64,000 nucleotides of DNA from Allium sativum. Lineage: Eukaryota > Streptophyta > Magnoliopsida > Asparagales > Amaryllidaceae. The translations under genes were made by a program, and so were the position numbers. The notes beneath the pieces are model-generated. The model did not search any database, was not told where the DNA came from, and saw nothing but the letters and a program-made list of their open reading frames with translations. The stretch spans positions 152,762,197-152,826,196 of the forward strand of contig CM060924.1 of NCBI GenBank assembly GCA_030737875.1. Reading direction: 5' to 3'. Shown piece after piece: positions 49,361 through 59,917 of this stretch (positions are counted from its first letter, which is position 1; the number at the start of each line of letters is the position of its first letter).

Positions 49361-49380
49361 CACCCCCGGACTGGGGGCAT
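49361..49380 (+). other. Polypurine-tract-like CACCCCCGGACTGGGGGCAT
   Basis: GACTGGGGGCAT is typical of sequence directly ahead of Tat-lineage 3' LTRs. No LTR follows; a second similar site lies at 49801-49821. Either may mark where an LTR was lost. Confidence 0.35.
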
Positions 49381-50892
49381 AACTATTGAAAGTATATGTA
49401 AACGACATAACTTTTTTGCCTGTATCTGACTTATGCTTTGATCCTGACAGGCTACATGGGGACCATGAAACGGATGCAGACTGACCATCCACTAACCGGT
49501 TCCAACTTACTTCTGGACTGAAAGGCTCAGATAAGGCTGGACATGAATCAGCTATCTTATCCCATAGAGCAATTGGGTGTGATGCATCCACTTTGTCTTC
49601 GACTTTTCCCATTGACACGGGACAAATAGGAGCACTCGAGGCGACTACAGTTTGATTTTTCACAGCCCAACTTCGTTCCTTAGAGCTTGGATGAGAGAAC
49701 AAAAACCCATGTGGATGGGCGCCAACCAATCACTGTACTCACGATTCGACGAGAGTATAAATCCAGAAAAGACATGGATTTGACCTCTACTACTCAACCA
49801 AACCCCAGTGATTGGGGGCATGGCATCCAAGCTTCAAGAAGCATACTTTGACTATCGGATTACACTATGCACATTTACTCTCCTCAGAATTTTGTGTGAT
49901 CCCAGACTACGACCAAAAGGATGACTCCTCAAGATTAACAGGCATGCATCTGAGCAACAGATCAACATCCAACATCAAAGGACATGTCTCATTGGTGGAT
50001 ATTGCATACGCAGAATCGAAATGCCTAACCCTCCATAGCCCATGAGGAGGGCAGGAGAATGACTAGGACAATGACCGTCTCGAATGATAGGAATATGAGG
50101 TTTCGGAGAGATCCAATTTTAGTGATCTAATTTACAATTTTATTTGTTAAACTCAATGGAACCAAGCATAAGGAACAGACTCAACTAAAATATGATGGCC
50201 ATTTTGGACTATGCTGAAAAATGTACAAAGGGAGGTCGATTAACTCCCTAATGACGTTGTAACGACCCGCATTCTACGCATCGAAAGATCGTAGAATATT
50301 TATTTCTTTTTCATAGGAAGTCGTATGGTCATGTAACATTGGGGGACGACTATTGGGGTCATTTCCCATGTTCATGATTTTTGCCGATTTTTAAATGACC
50401 GTTTTGCCCCTAGTTGATCTTGTTTCGTCCATAACTATTAATTGGTAAGGAGTTTTGACCTGAAACTACTTCCATTAGCTCCGGATGATGGTTTCTCTTT
50501 CCGTAGAGTGGTCACATTAGCCAAACGGACTTACCGTTTGGGAGATATGGCTGAATTAAGGTTTAGAAGGTTAAAAACAGCTTAACCGGGCTTAATTGGG
50601 TAGTTAACAGCTAGGCCCAATGGGGGATTTCGGGATTAGGAGTTTAAAAGGGCTGATTAGGGTTAGATGGACCTTTCTTTGTCATTTTCCTGCCGCCACA
50701 AACCCTCTCTTCAACCTAACAATGGCCTTCAACATCTAAAACATCTCCAAATCACTTTCTAATTGAAGATTAAGCTAAACTACATCAAATTAAGGAGAAA
50801 TAGCACCAAAGAAAGGTTAGAACTGCTGTTAGACATCGGTATTCATGCCAAACAGAGAATCATTTCAGATTTGAGATTATATTGTGGCCAGG

Positions 50893-50898
50893 GTGAGT
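50893..50898 (+). other. Splice-donor-like GTGAGT in the chromovirus 1 LTR
   Basis: CCAGG|GTGAGTGA is a near-perfect plant donor, about 250 bp after a TTTAAAAG TATA-like word (50643). A possible acceptor, TTGCAG, lies at 52224-52229, giving a 1.34-kb putative intron inside the LTR. Confidence 0.4.
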
Positions 50899-51284
50899 GA
50901 TTTGCATTGTTTTGACACAAATTACAGTTAATTAGGGTGATTAGTGTTAATTAACGAAATTTTGCAAGATTAAATTCTGAAAAAATATTTATAAATTCTG
51001 AAATATTGTTTTAGACCTCTGTTAAAGGTTTGGGTTGATTTGGTTAAGTTTTGCTAATCCTATCATTAGTTTTGCTTAAACACGCTTAAGGGAAAATATG
51101 AGGTTTTGGCTATGTTTGATCCGTTTTAACATATCATATTGTTGTTTTGGTGTTTGTGGTCAATTCTATATGTTGCTATGACTGTATGGTATGCTTTGTG
51201 ATTGATTAGAAAAGTTAGATTGGTTGAAAACGCCGTCGTGTGGCATAAAACAGTCGCTGGAAGAGTTGCAGGAAATGTACAGGA

Positions 51285-51760
51285 GACCGGACCGGATCAG
51301 ATCGCCCCTACCCGACCTGATGGTGAGACCAACCCCACGAGCCGCCAGACGTTCCTCACCCCCTTCGAGTCAATCACCACGAGCAGAGCATCCACAAGCT
51401 GATGCCATGAAGGAAGGAGCCACGAACTGGGCTGCATCAATGACCCGACCCGATTGGGCAACCATGACCCGAGGCGCCAAGGATGAAGGAGCCCCACGAC
51501 CTGACCCAGTGGAAGACTGCTTGGTGGATACGGACCGACCCGACCTGGGAGTATCTCACGACCCGATCCGAATGGGGTTGACGACTACAAACCAACCCGA
51601 AGGAGGCTGGTGACCATGAACTGAACCAAGAAGCTTGAACGCGAGGCAGGTGTTGCGAACCAAATGAAGACCGATCCGGAGAAGATGATGACCAAAACCC
51701 GAGATGCAAAGGTAGTCCAAAGGAGAAGTTTGTACTCAGGATCAAGTTGGGAACCAACGA
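51285..51760. repeat. GACCCGA-rich stretch
   Basis: GACC(C/G)GA words recur at irregular spacing in a GC-rich island of the LTR. Frames on both strands (51224-51613 plus, 51757-51437 minus) are open without motifs and are probably by-products of composition. Confidence 0.5.
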
Positions 51761-51854
51761 GTGAACTATATGAGTTGGGCTTTACCGCGGGACGTGTGCA
51801 AAGGGGTTATCGACATCGATAAACTTTGATTCACCACCAAGACGAATGTTAGGC

Positions 51855-52045
51855 TGCAGATCAGTGCAGTGGGGTAATTATTACTCCATGGGAAAGAGTG
51901 ATCGTAGAATGGCTATGAGCCAGTGCAGTGGAGTCGTCATGACTTCATAGGGCAGAGTGGACATAGCAAGGACTAGTGGCTATGGATCAGTGCAGTGGAG
52001 CCATTACGACTCCATGGGGGTAGAGTGATCATAGCAAGGAATATG
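51855..52045. repeat. Three tandem copies of a 59-67 bp unit
   Basis: Each unit has CAGTGCAGTGG (51862, 51921, 51988), then a TA-ACTCCATGGG-like word, then AGAGTG-TC-TAG. Confidence 0.85.
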
Positions 52046-52791
52046 GTGATCAAAGTGGTGGATATCGTATGCTTTATGCACTAAGTGAGAGATGTGAGGA
52101 ATGGTTGCTATGCTTGATTTGTTTGCTATCACTATGACATGCACACCCCCACCCCCGTATTCTTTACACCATATGTTAGTGGCACCTTAGAGTATTGTAC
52201 AGCATGTAGTGCTAACTCTTTGGTTGCAGGTCCAGGTTCAGGTATGGTTTAGTATACCTGTTATTGTTCTATTTTGCTCCTTATTGCTCATACCAGACTT
52301 TTTGTTTGACCCAGAGTTTTATGTCTCTTCTTATTACTCTGGGTGCTCTCACGAGCAGACTAGAGATAGGTTAGCTGGTGATGCTCGAGTAGTTGTACCA
52401 GAGACGAGCAGGAGGCTTCCACGTATGATATATATAGATATTCTCCCTATGTCGCTGCGCATCACTACTTTGGGCATTAGTAGTGTACCTTTTCCTTTAC
52501 TTTTCTTTAGAGACAGTTTAAAAATTTGTAATAATGATGATGTGGAACATAAGCTGTATTTCCGCTGCTATGATGTTTAGTTGTAGTTTTCAGCTTATGC
52601 ACTGTCTCGCCTGTTTTATGTCAAGTATGTTGTTATTATATTTTATTCCATGTGTTGTGAGACATTCTACAGGTTCTTGGTTAGTTCTTCGCCTTCTTTC
52701 TTTTCTTCTGACGACCGTTCCGTGCTGGTTGGACATCGGTACAACGCGTTTCAGAGGAAATGTCGGTTGGTGCGGGGCAGACTGTCACATT

Positions 52792-52804
52792 TGGTATTAG
52801 AGCT
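52792..52804 (+). other. Primer binding site of chromovirus 1 (TGGTATTAGAGCT)
   Basis: Initiator-Met type with one change (C to T at the seventh base), the same change as in the site at 59711. Confidence 0.88.
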
Positions 52805-52995
52805 CTAGGTTGCGTAGTTAACCTAGGGAAGTTATCAAGGAGAGATAATATACGTATATGAGAGCGCGTATTTGTGATTATTTTGGTTTTCAAAAGCTAT
52901 ATATATACATTATTAGTATATATATAAGGTTGAAGTCGCACTGCAATGGCACTTCCAAGAAGATGGTTAATCGTTTTCTCTGTACTGATAAGACA

Positions 52996-53945
52996 ATGAG
53001 CCGAAACTTGAGGAACACGGGGCCAAGGGCTAATGATAGGAATGCCCCTGATATGAGGACGATGTTCACTAACTTTATGAGGGAGATGCTTAGAGATGTT
53101 CAGAGAGCAGCTCCTAATGCTGGTGACGGTGGTGGTGCAGCAGTGCAAGCACTTAGGACCGATTTCGCCAAGCTTAACAAGGATTATACTTGTCTTGGTG
53201 GGAAGCCGTTCCACGGAACGGAGTCGTCTATGGATGTTCAGGATTGGTTGGATAGCTGTGAGCGTATCTTCGAAGACTTGGGGATCGAGGATGTAATTAA
53301 GAGGAAGCTAACATCCCGTCAGCTGCAAGGACGGGCAACGAATTGGTGGAATGCTATTAAGGTAGATACTCCAGAAGACCAAGTTACTTGGAATCGGTTC
53401 AAGACTCGCTTTAGTGATAAGTTTATCCCGGCTGCTCAGAACTCAGAGTTGTTTAGGAAATTTCTAGAGCTTAAGCAGAATGGTAGGGCAGTCTCAGAGT
53501 ATATTGCTGAGTTTGATACTTTATCGAAGTATGGATTATCTCTCATCGACACTACCGAGAAGAAGAACAAGAAGTTCATAACTGGTTTGGATGGGTACTT
53601 GGGGGAAAGGCTTATAAACCATATCGATGAGACGTTTGAATCGATTGAGGGGAAAGCTTTGAGATCGGAGAGTCTTTACCCTAAACCTAAGACTGAAGTT
53701 GCTATTGCATCTGCCAAAGGGCCGAAACCGCAAGTAGGCGGTGGAGGCAAGAATAACTCTCAGAATAAGAGGAAGCAGAATCAAGCTAAGGATGGCCAGA
53801 AAAGGAGTAAAAAGATGTTGAGTGCTTCAGCTATGGTAAGAAGGGCCATTATGCTAAAGAGTGTCGGGCCAAGCCAGCGGATAGGAGGTGCTGCAACTGC
53901 GGCCAAGTGGGACATCACAAGGATAAGTGTCCGCAACCCCCTTAA
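52996..53945 (+). pseudogene. gag: gag of chromovirus 1, frameshifted
   Basis: The start at 52996 (MSRNLRNTGPRANDRNAPDM) is chosen over an in-frame upstream ATG at 52858, which encodes hydrophobic leader-like sequence. Residues about 60-230 match the Ty3/gypsy gag domain (PFHGTESSMDVQDWLDSCERIF, then LQGRATNWWNAI, FSDKFIP, FLELKQNGRAVSEYIAEFDTL are its usual words, in order). A basic linker follows. A one-base deletion in the A run at 53809-53813 shifts the frame; in the other frame two zinc knuckles follow. The first has Tyr for its second Cys; the second is a complete CX2CX4HX4C. TAA at 53943-53945 closes it. The protein packages element RNA in particles; this copy cannot make the knuckles in frame. 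Confidence 0.88.
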
Positions 53946-56719
53946 GAGAAGCATATCGTGAAAGCATATGCTATCAGTGCCGTTCCTTCTTCGTCGAATG
54001 CCCCAACTGCGGCGGAGAAGGGAAAGAATGTTGTTGTCCAAGGCATGATTTCTGTTTATGATGTTCTTGTTAGAGTTTTGTTTCATACCGGAGCTTCCAG
54101 TTCTTTCATATCCAATGACCTGGTAGATAGGTTGGGACTGAAGCCCAAGATAGTCGATAAACCTTTAGTAGTGACAAATCCAATCGGTGGTTCAACTAGC
54201 CTTAGCATGATTTTTCGTAATGTGGTCTTATCGAGTCATGGATGCATGTTTGTTTGTGATTGCTTTGTTTTGTGCTTTACTGGGTTTGGCATTATTTTGG
54301 GAGTCGATTGGCTCCAAAGATACGGGGTGGTGGTAGACTGTGAGGGATTTTTGGTGATTGTTGGAGCGGATGATGGGCGGAGGGTAGTGTTTGGTGGTCT
54401 ACCCAGTGATGGGGTAATGGCTAGTTCTCTAAATTCCCTCGACATCCTGCACGATGAGTTGTCAGATGTGTCCGTGGTTGGCCAGTATCCGGACGTCTTT
54501 GAGGAAGTGATCGGGCTTCAACCACACCGAGAGATTGAGTTCCGTATTGATTTAGTGAAATATGCCAGACCTATAGTGATGCCTCTTCGTCGCATGGCGC
54601 CAAGGGAGCAGCGAGAGCTCGGGGTGCAAGTAAGTGATCTTTTGAAGAAGGGATTTATCAGAAGAAGTGTTTCTGAGTGGGGAGCACCAGTTGTGTTTGC
54701 TACCAAGGCCGATGGTTCCCTTCGATTATGTGTAGACTACCGCGAGATGAACAAGGTGACGAGGAAGAATAAGTATCCTCTACCGCGGATATATGATTTG
54801 TTTGATCAGTTGGGTGGAGTGAGAGTGTTCTCTCAGTTGGATCTCGCGACAGGTTTTCATCAGCTTAGAGTGGAAGCTGAGAGTATAGCTAAAACGGCAT
54901 TTCAGACGCCGTTTGGATTTTATGAGTGGTTGGTTATGCCATTTGGGTTGACCAATGCACCGGCATATTTTGCGGATCTTATGAATAGGGTATTCTGAGA
55001 TCAGCTGAATAAGTTTGTTCTTGTGTTCGTGGATGATATTTTGGTTTACTAGAGGAACGAGGAAGAACACAAGGAACATTTGAAGACAGTGATGGAGGTG
55101 TTGAGGAAATGCCAACTGAAAGCAAAGTTTTCTAAGTGTCACTTCTGGAGGAAGGAAGTGAGGTTCTTGGGCCATGTATTTTCAGAGAATGGTATCGCCA
55201 TGGATCCTGCGAAAGTGACTACGGTACAAGATTGATCTACACCCAAGAATGCAACAGACGTAAGAAGTTTCTTGGGATTAGCTGGATATTATCGTAAGTT
55301 CATTCAAGACTTCTCCAAGATAGCAGCATCGTTGACTCAGTTGACAAAGAAGAATCAAGCTTTAGTCTGGGACGAAAAGTGCAAAGATGCATTCAAGAGT
55401 CTAAAGGAAAAGTTGACAGGTGCACCAGTGTTAGTCATTCCTAAGGGGAGTGAAGAGATGACGGTATATACAGATGCATGTGGTACCGGACTAGGTGTTG
55501 TATTAATGCAAGGTGGTAGGGTTGTAGCTTATGCTAGTCGGTAACTGAAACTGCATGAGAAGAGATATCCTACCCATGATTTGGAATTGGCAGCGATCGT
55601 ATTCGCATTGAAGATGTGGAGACATTATCTCTTGGGAGAAAGATTTGAGTTGTTTACTGATCATAAGTCATTAAAGTATCTTTTCTCCCAAAAGGATTTG
55701 AATCTTCGTTAGCAAAAATGGTTAGAGTTCTTGGCTTTATATGATTTCGATATCACATATACACCATGGAAAGGTTTTGCGGTAGCTAATGCATTGAGTA
55801 TAAGACATGCCAGTTTGGGAGCTATGTTTTACGAATGGAAGCAACTAGAGTATATCACAGGGTATGATTTCAGACCGAAGTGCGAATTAGATCCAGTAAT
55901 GTTAGCAAGCTTAACGATCAGACTGACTTTGATTAAACGGATCGGCTCCAGTCAGAGGGACGATCCTATCCTTTTGGTAATCATCTCCAAGTTAGAGAAG
56001 AGTATTGACGGTGAGGAGATGAGCAAGTATGGACTCGATCGAGATGGATGGCTTCGAAAGAATGGAAGGTTAGTTGTACCCAACGTGAATGGATTGAGAG
56101 ATGAAGTGCTTAGAGAATGTCATCACTCAAAGTTAACTATACATCCCGGTGGTAACAAGATGTATCGAGATATGAAGTAGACCTACTACTGGGAGGGAAT
56201 GAAGAGAGACGTTGGGAGATTTATATCCAAATGCATGAATTGCCAGTTGGTTAAAGCTGAGCAAAAGAAGCCTAGTGGTTTGCTACAACCATTGGAAATT
56301 TCCAAATGGAAATGGGAGAAAGTCTCAATGGATTTCATCGATGGTTTACCAAGGACTAGATCAGGTCATGATAGTATTTGGGTAATTGTTGATCGATTGA
56401 CCAAGAGCGCAAGATTTATACCAATCAAGTCAAATAGAACGGTCGCTAAGTTAGCAGAATTTTACATGAAGTGAGTAGTGAGATTTCATGGAGTACCAAA
56501 GGGCATTGTGAGTGACCGAGATCCATTATTTACTAGTGGATTTTGGAAGAGCTTGCAAGAGGCGTTAGGATCGGAAATTCATCTCAGTACCGCGTATCAT
56601 CCTCAAACCGACGGAAAGACAGAGAGGGTGAATCGAGTATTAGAAGACCTCTTGAGAGCTTGTGTATTGGATTTTGGTGGATCATGGGATGACCATTTAA
56701 ATCTAGTAGAGTTTGCCTA
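53946..56719 (+). pseudogene. pol: pol of chromovirus 1: protease, RT, RNase H, integrase with seven stops
   Basis: One frame with no further shifts from 53946 to the insertion at 56720. Protease: the active-site Asp is replaced by His (LFHTGAS, CAT at 54084-54086). RT about 54600-55150 with FVDDIL; RNase H about 55440-55790 with [16 protein letters not shown] and TDHKSLKY; integrase zinc finger about 56119-56245 (HH...CMNC) and catalytic Asp, Asp, Glu near 56329, 56514 and 56628. Stops: 54996 TGA, 55050 TAG, 55233 TGA, 55542 TAA, 55710 TAG, 56178 TAG, 56472 TGA. At least four fit single C-to-T or G-to-A changes (Arg, Trp or Gln codons), as from deaminated methylcytosine. It ends after LVEFAY where another LTR is inserted. 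Confidence 0.92.
56715..56719. repeat. Target site GCCTA, left side of chromovirus 2
   Basis: Five bases before the LTR start; the partner lies outside the window. Confidence 0.55.
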
Positions 56720-56961
56720 TGTAACACCCCATAATTCTGTTAGTATTAATATTCACAAATTAAAGAATAACTAATCTCAGACATGAGAATTGTGGGAAAT
56801 GGGTTGCGCCATTATGTTCGTCTCGGAATTCTGGTTGAAATATAGTCCGAGTTTGCATGAATTGGACTTCGTATGAAGAAGTTATGGCCATCGGATGTTT
56901 TAGAAAATTCAAAACAGATTTCAAAAAATTTAAAATTCAAAATTCGAAGTCAAACAGGCTA

Positions 56962-56979
56962 GGCGGGAAATTTCCCGCC
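56962..56979. promoter_or_regulatory. Perfect palindrome GGCGGGAAATTTCCCGCC, double E2F-type motif
   Basis: Each arm reads TTTCCCGCC, the E2F/DP consensus known from S-phase gene promoters. It lies about 215 bp upstream of the TATA box. Whether it binds E2F is unknown. Confidence 0.55.
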
Positions 56980-56990
56980 CAGCACCCCAG

Positions 56991-57060
56991 GTCGACTGGG
57001 GAGTCGACTGGGCAGTCAACACCCCCCCAGGTCGACTGGGCAGTCGACTTGGGTGTCGAC
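56991..57060. repeat. GTCGAC cluster in U3
   Basis: Five GTCGAC words (56991, 57003, 57031, 57043, 57055) alternate with TGGG/CAGG, forming several short inverted repeats. LTR G has a similar cluster (32695-32754). Confidence 0.75.
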
Positions 57061-57191
57061 CTGGTCCAGTCGGCTAGGGTTTTGCTGAGCCCAATCTTGA
57101 GCTACTGATATGTCATTACGGCTGAGTTGGCAAATTTAACGGTTCAGATTATTTCTGAGTTGATCTGACGGTCTAAATAAACCCTAAACTC

Positions 57192-57199
57192 TATAAATA
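57192..57199 (+). promoter_or_regulatory. TATA box of the chromovirus 2 LTR (TATAAATA)
   Basis: ACTCTATAAATACCTAGG is a strong TATA context; AGTCTCTCACTC about 20 bp downstream is CT-rich like a start region. Confidence 0.7.
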
Positions 57200-57261
57200 C
57201 CTAGGTAGTCTCTCACTCTAATTCACATGAAAAATAGAATAGCAAACGTCATACCGCCGCC

Positions 57262-57291
57262 ATGGAACTCAGTAGAGCCGCCGCCAACTAA
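57262..57291 (+). other. Micro-ORF in the LTR leader (MELSRAAAN)
   Basis: CCGCCATGG is a good start context. Nine codons between TATA box and donor-like site; compare 32467-32514 and 50722-50739. Confidence 0.3.
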
Positions 57292-57365
57292 GAAGGAAGA
57301 AGCTAATCAAAACCCTAATTCTACTCAACTCTAAAGCAAATCAAGACTCTCTTTCTTCTCTAATT

Positions 57366-57371
57366 GTGAGT
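57366..57371 (+). other. Splice-donor-like GTGAGT in the chromovirus 2 LTR
   Basis: TAATT|GTGAGTATG lies 174 bp after the TATA box. CATCCAG at 59354 before GTCCTC is a possible acceptor, giving a ~2-kb putative intron. Confidence 0.4.
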
Positions 57372-58273
57372 ATGATGATCTTAACAAGATTATTATTAAA
57401 CTAATTAGATTAAGTTATGAATGGATTATAAGTAAATGATGTGAATTGTCATATATGTTGTTGTAAACCTTATGCTATCATGTATGTTGTAAATCCTATG
57501 TTATGTGATGATGATATCCTATATGTTGTAAATCATGCTATGATGATATTATATATGTTGCAAGTTTCTATGCTAAGTTGCGATGTTACAAAGCCATGAT
57601 GTTATTATGTTGTAGTTAGCTTATGAATCATGATGTTGATTAAATATATTTGGGCTATGATGATTCACATGATAAGTCACATGTACCTATGCAAGTTTAG
57701 ATTTATTAGTATGTATAATCTCACATATTGTACGACGTCTATTTAGAACTAGAATTATGACATCTATTTAGATCTAGAATTGTGCGATGACATGTGTGAG
57801 TTCTATGTGTTAGATGCTAGTTCACATCATCATTATGTTGCATAAAACCCCATATGCAAGTTTATACATGTATTTGGGTTATTATCATATCATTTAAATT
57901 GTGACATTTAACCAAACAAGTTGACACCTTTAGATCCATAACATGTGTAGTTTTATGCAAGTTTCACCCCTATTATGATTAGATTTATTTTATTTGTCTA
58001 TACGTTGTGATAATTTATCTTTGTGTTATGAGTTAGACTATTCGAGTCTAACGTATATTTTGCGTTGAATAAGCGAACGTATAACGTGGGGTAGGGGCAA
58101 TATTAAGGATTTAATATTGAGAAATTGGGGTGCAATTGATATGATTTTGCATGCCATAAGCGGATGGCCTAATTGAGTCAATTATGGACATCATTAAAAT
58201 TGGAATTTATTAATAATTTGAATAGGGAATTATTAAAACTGGGTAAAGAGATTATAAGTGATAATCAATGCTT

Positions 58274-58494
58274 AGGACACGAGGTTGGACTCGTTTGTGA
58301 CGTAAACCTGCCCGGACCCGCCCGGCAAATCCAGTAGTCACAAATGTCAGCGCAACGTGAGAGGTCCTAGGCCCAAATTAAAGCATAACAGTTGTAAAGA
58401 CACAAGGTTAGACTCTTTTATGGTGTAAGACTGCCTGGACCCGCCCGGCAAATCCAGCTGCCATAAATGCCAGTCTAATGTGAGAGGTCTTTAT
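58274..58494. repeat. Tandem pair, period 124 bp
   Basis: Both copies contain GACACnAGGTT-GACTC, CCTGnCCGGACCCGCCCGGC, AAATCCAG and GTGAGAGGTC. The central ACCCGCCCGGCAAATCCAG is unchanged. Confidence 0.85.
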
Positions 58495-59560
58495 GAGGTT
58501 ATGGCCTGAATGAATTAAGAAATACTTAACCAGATAAACATGTAAGGTGGGACATAGGGGTTAAGTAGGTGCCTTGGGTGGCATGAGGAATCTAGTGGTT
58601 GCCTTTAGTGTCATTTGAAATATGATTAGTAAGACTTAACCAAACACACATGTAAATGAACATGACTAAGAAGAGGGTTAAGTGGGATATACTAGTGGGG
58701 ACAAGCTTAGATGGATAGCTTGTGGGGGCCCATTTCAACCAGTAACCCAAACGTATCTTTGTGGGCTCGACCCAAGTCGAGGATGGGACACGCATACTGG
58801 GTTTGACTATAAGAGGCCAAACGGGTTAGCGGTGGCAACGCAAGTCCAACGGGTTTCATATGCGTGTGTGTACCCGGGCTGGTAGGTAAGACGTTGTTGC
58901 ATCGTGTAGGTATAAGCCGTGCATTCTTTAGCTGTATCGGGTTACCACTTTAGGGGAGTGATACACCCCACTATGGGGCCAGCACGGGTATCTACGAGTA
59001 GGGAGCCGATCGAAAGTGGGTAGTGGGGTACGCCTAGCGGAGATAGGGGCAGACGACACCTATGTAGTCAACTAGGGGTATGCAAGGCTATTTATATAAC
59101 TTTCTAAGTTCGGTGAGTGGGATCAACCTTTAGGGTAACTAGTGTGGTGCAGTGTAGTAATTATTCGTTAGTAATTAGGTGGGCCTTTAACGTTATCTTT
59201 ATCTGCTCTTCTTTGCCCAATAGTTCATAGACATTTCCTTGTTTTCCAGCTCATGCCTTAGTCTAGTTATTTTGATAATAGTATTGTTAGAATTATCATA
59301 CTCGCCAGACTTTATGTCTGACCCCCTCTATTTCTATCCTTTTTCCCCATCCAGGTCCTCAGGGTGGGCCCTGCTCTAGCGCAGTTTGATTGGATTGCTT
59401 TATCTCTCTTTTGGAAAGCTTGGACCGTTGAAGTAAAGTCCAGCTTGTTATCTTCTTTAATGGCTATTTATGTAATGGGGTTGTGTATTTTGTTTTATCA
59501 AGATAGATATTGTACTTGACTCTGATTTATGGTTTTTATGATGTAACAAACATGTTCAAT

Positions 59561-59580
59561 TTCCGCTGCAATGAAATAAA
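59561..59580 (+). terminator. TTCCGCTGC box followed by AATAAA
   Basis: The box shared by all LTRs here is followed at once by AATGAAATAAA, a polyadenylation-signal-like word, 129 bp before the LTR end. Confidence 0.5.
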
Positions 59581-59710
59581 GTTTTAGATTTCCAAGTACT
59601 ACTTATTATCTATCTTGTTGTAATTTTTCTGTTCTATATCCACTTAAAACCTCCATGGAAGTTAATGCATTCCCTTGTGAGTGACATTAATGGACGTGGG
59701 GTGTTACACG

Positions 59711-59723
59711 TGGTATTAGAGCT
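59711..59723 (+). other. Primer binding site of chromovirus 2 (TGGTATTAGAGCT)
   Basis: Two bases after the LTR end; initiator-Met type with the same C-to-T change as at 52792. Confidence 0.9.
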
Positions 59724-59917
59724 TAAGGTTACCAGAACAAATAATTTTTTTAGAAAAACTATTTTTCTAAAGTAGTTTTGGAAGTAGTGTTTTCAAAAAC
59801 ATGTCCTGATGAGTAAATTTAAGAGGAAAGTTTTTATGAAAAACATAATCCCCAATAGCCATATATCTTTATATTTCAAATTCTCCATTTTGAATCCTTC
59901 CTTTTTTTCGTTTCAGC

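Larger units (their letters stand above)
45420..50257 (+). mobile_element. Tat-like Ty3/gypsy element, decayed, 3' LTR not seen
   Basis: It starts with an LTR-like TGTTGACCCTCC inside the giant LTR (host flank GTAAC, 45415-45419), followed by a TATA box, a primer-site-like TTTGGTGCTTTCA, a short decayed frame, and 3.7 kb of non-coding repeat-rich DNA with several G-rich purine tracts of the kind found ahead of Tat-lineage 3' LTRs. No RT or integrase is present. It is followed at 50258 by a chromovirus LTR, probably inserted in it; the missing 3' end is not found in the window. Confidence 0.55.
46593..50257 (+). other. Non-coding, repeat-rich 3' part of the Tat-like element
   Basis: No frame with a motif. 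A GC-rich stretch with CTTCGGCTCGG repeats lies at 46630-46740. Six modules of the form CCTTGAnGTGGGGGCAAG or ACTGGGGGCAT occur at 46951, 47881, 48119, 48261, 49361 and 49801. Long variable 3' untranslated regions with tandem repeats are known from Tat/Ogre elements. Minus-strand frames here (for example 47085-46618) have no motif and look accidental. Confidence 0.5.
50258..52788 (+). repeat. 5' LTR of chromovirus 1 (2.5 kb)
   Basis: TGTAACGACCCGC start, ACTGTCACA end. It holds a leader with micro-ORF (50722-50739, start context AACAATGGC), donor-like GTGAGT (50893-50898), an ACCCGA-rich stretch (51285-51760), a ~65-bp triple repeat (51855-52045), a GGTTGCAG acceptor-like site (52222-52229) and TTCCGCTGC (52560-52568). 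Confidence 0.85.
50258..56719 (+). mobile_element. Tekay/Del-like chromovirus 1, decayed, interrupted in integrase
   Basis: 5' LTR (50258-52788), initiator-Met primer site, gag, protease, RT, RNase H and integrase in the standard Ty3/gypsy order. The RT/RNase H words [45 protein letters not shown] and [19 protein letters not shown] place it with plant chromoviruses, closest to the Tekay/Del branch from memory of the family. The 3' part lies beyond the element inserted at 56720 and outside the window. Host flank: GACGT (50253-50257). Confidence 0.92.
56720..59708 (+). repeat. 5' LTR of chromovirus 2 (2.99 kb)
   Basis: Ends are a perfect 11-bp inverted repeat: TGTAACACCCC at 56720 and GGGGTGTTACA at 59698. 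Contents in order: palindrome (56962-56979), GTCGAC cluster (56991-57060), TATA box (57192), micro-ORF (57262), donor-like GTGAGT (57366), AT-rich body, 124-bp tandem pair (58274-58494), acceptor-like CAG (59352-59354), TTCCGCTGC and AATAAA (59561-59580). Confidence 0.93.

Noticed and set aside
52858..52995. Upstream in-frame ATG as start of chromovirus 1 gag.
   Set aside because: The extra 46 residues are hydrophobic and AT-driven and unlike gag; the ATG at 52996 gives a normal N-terminus.
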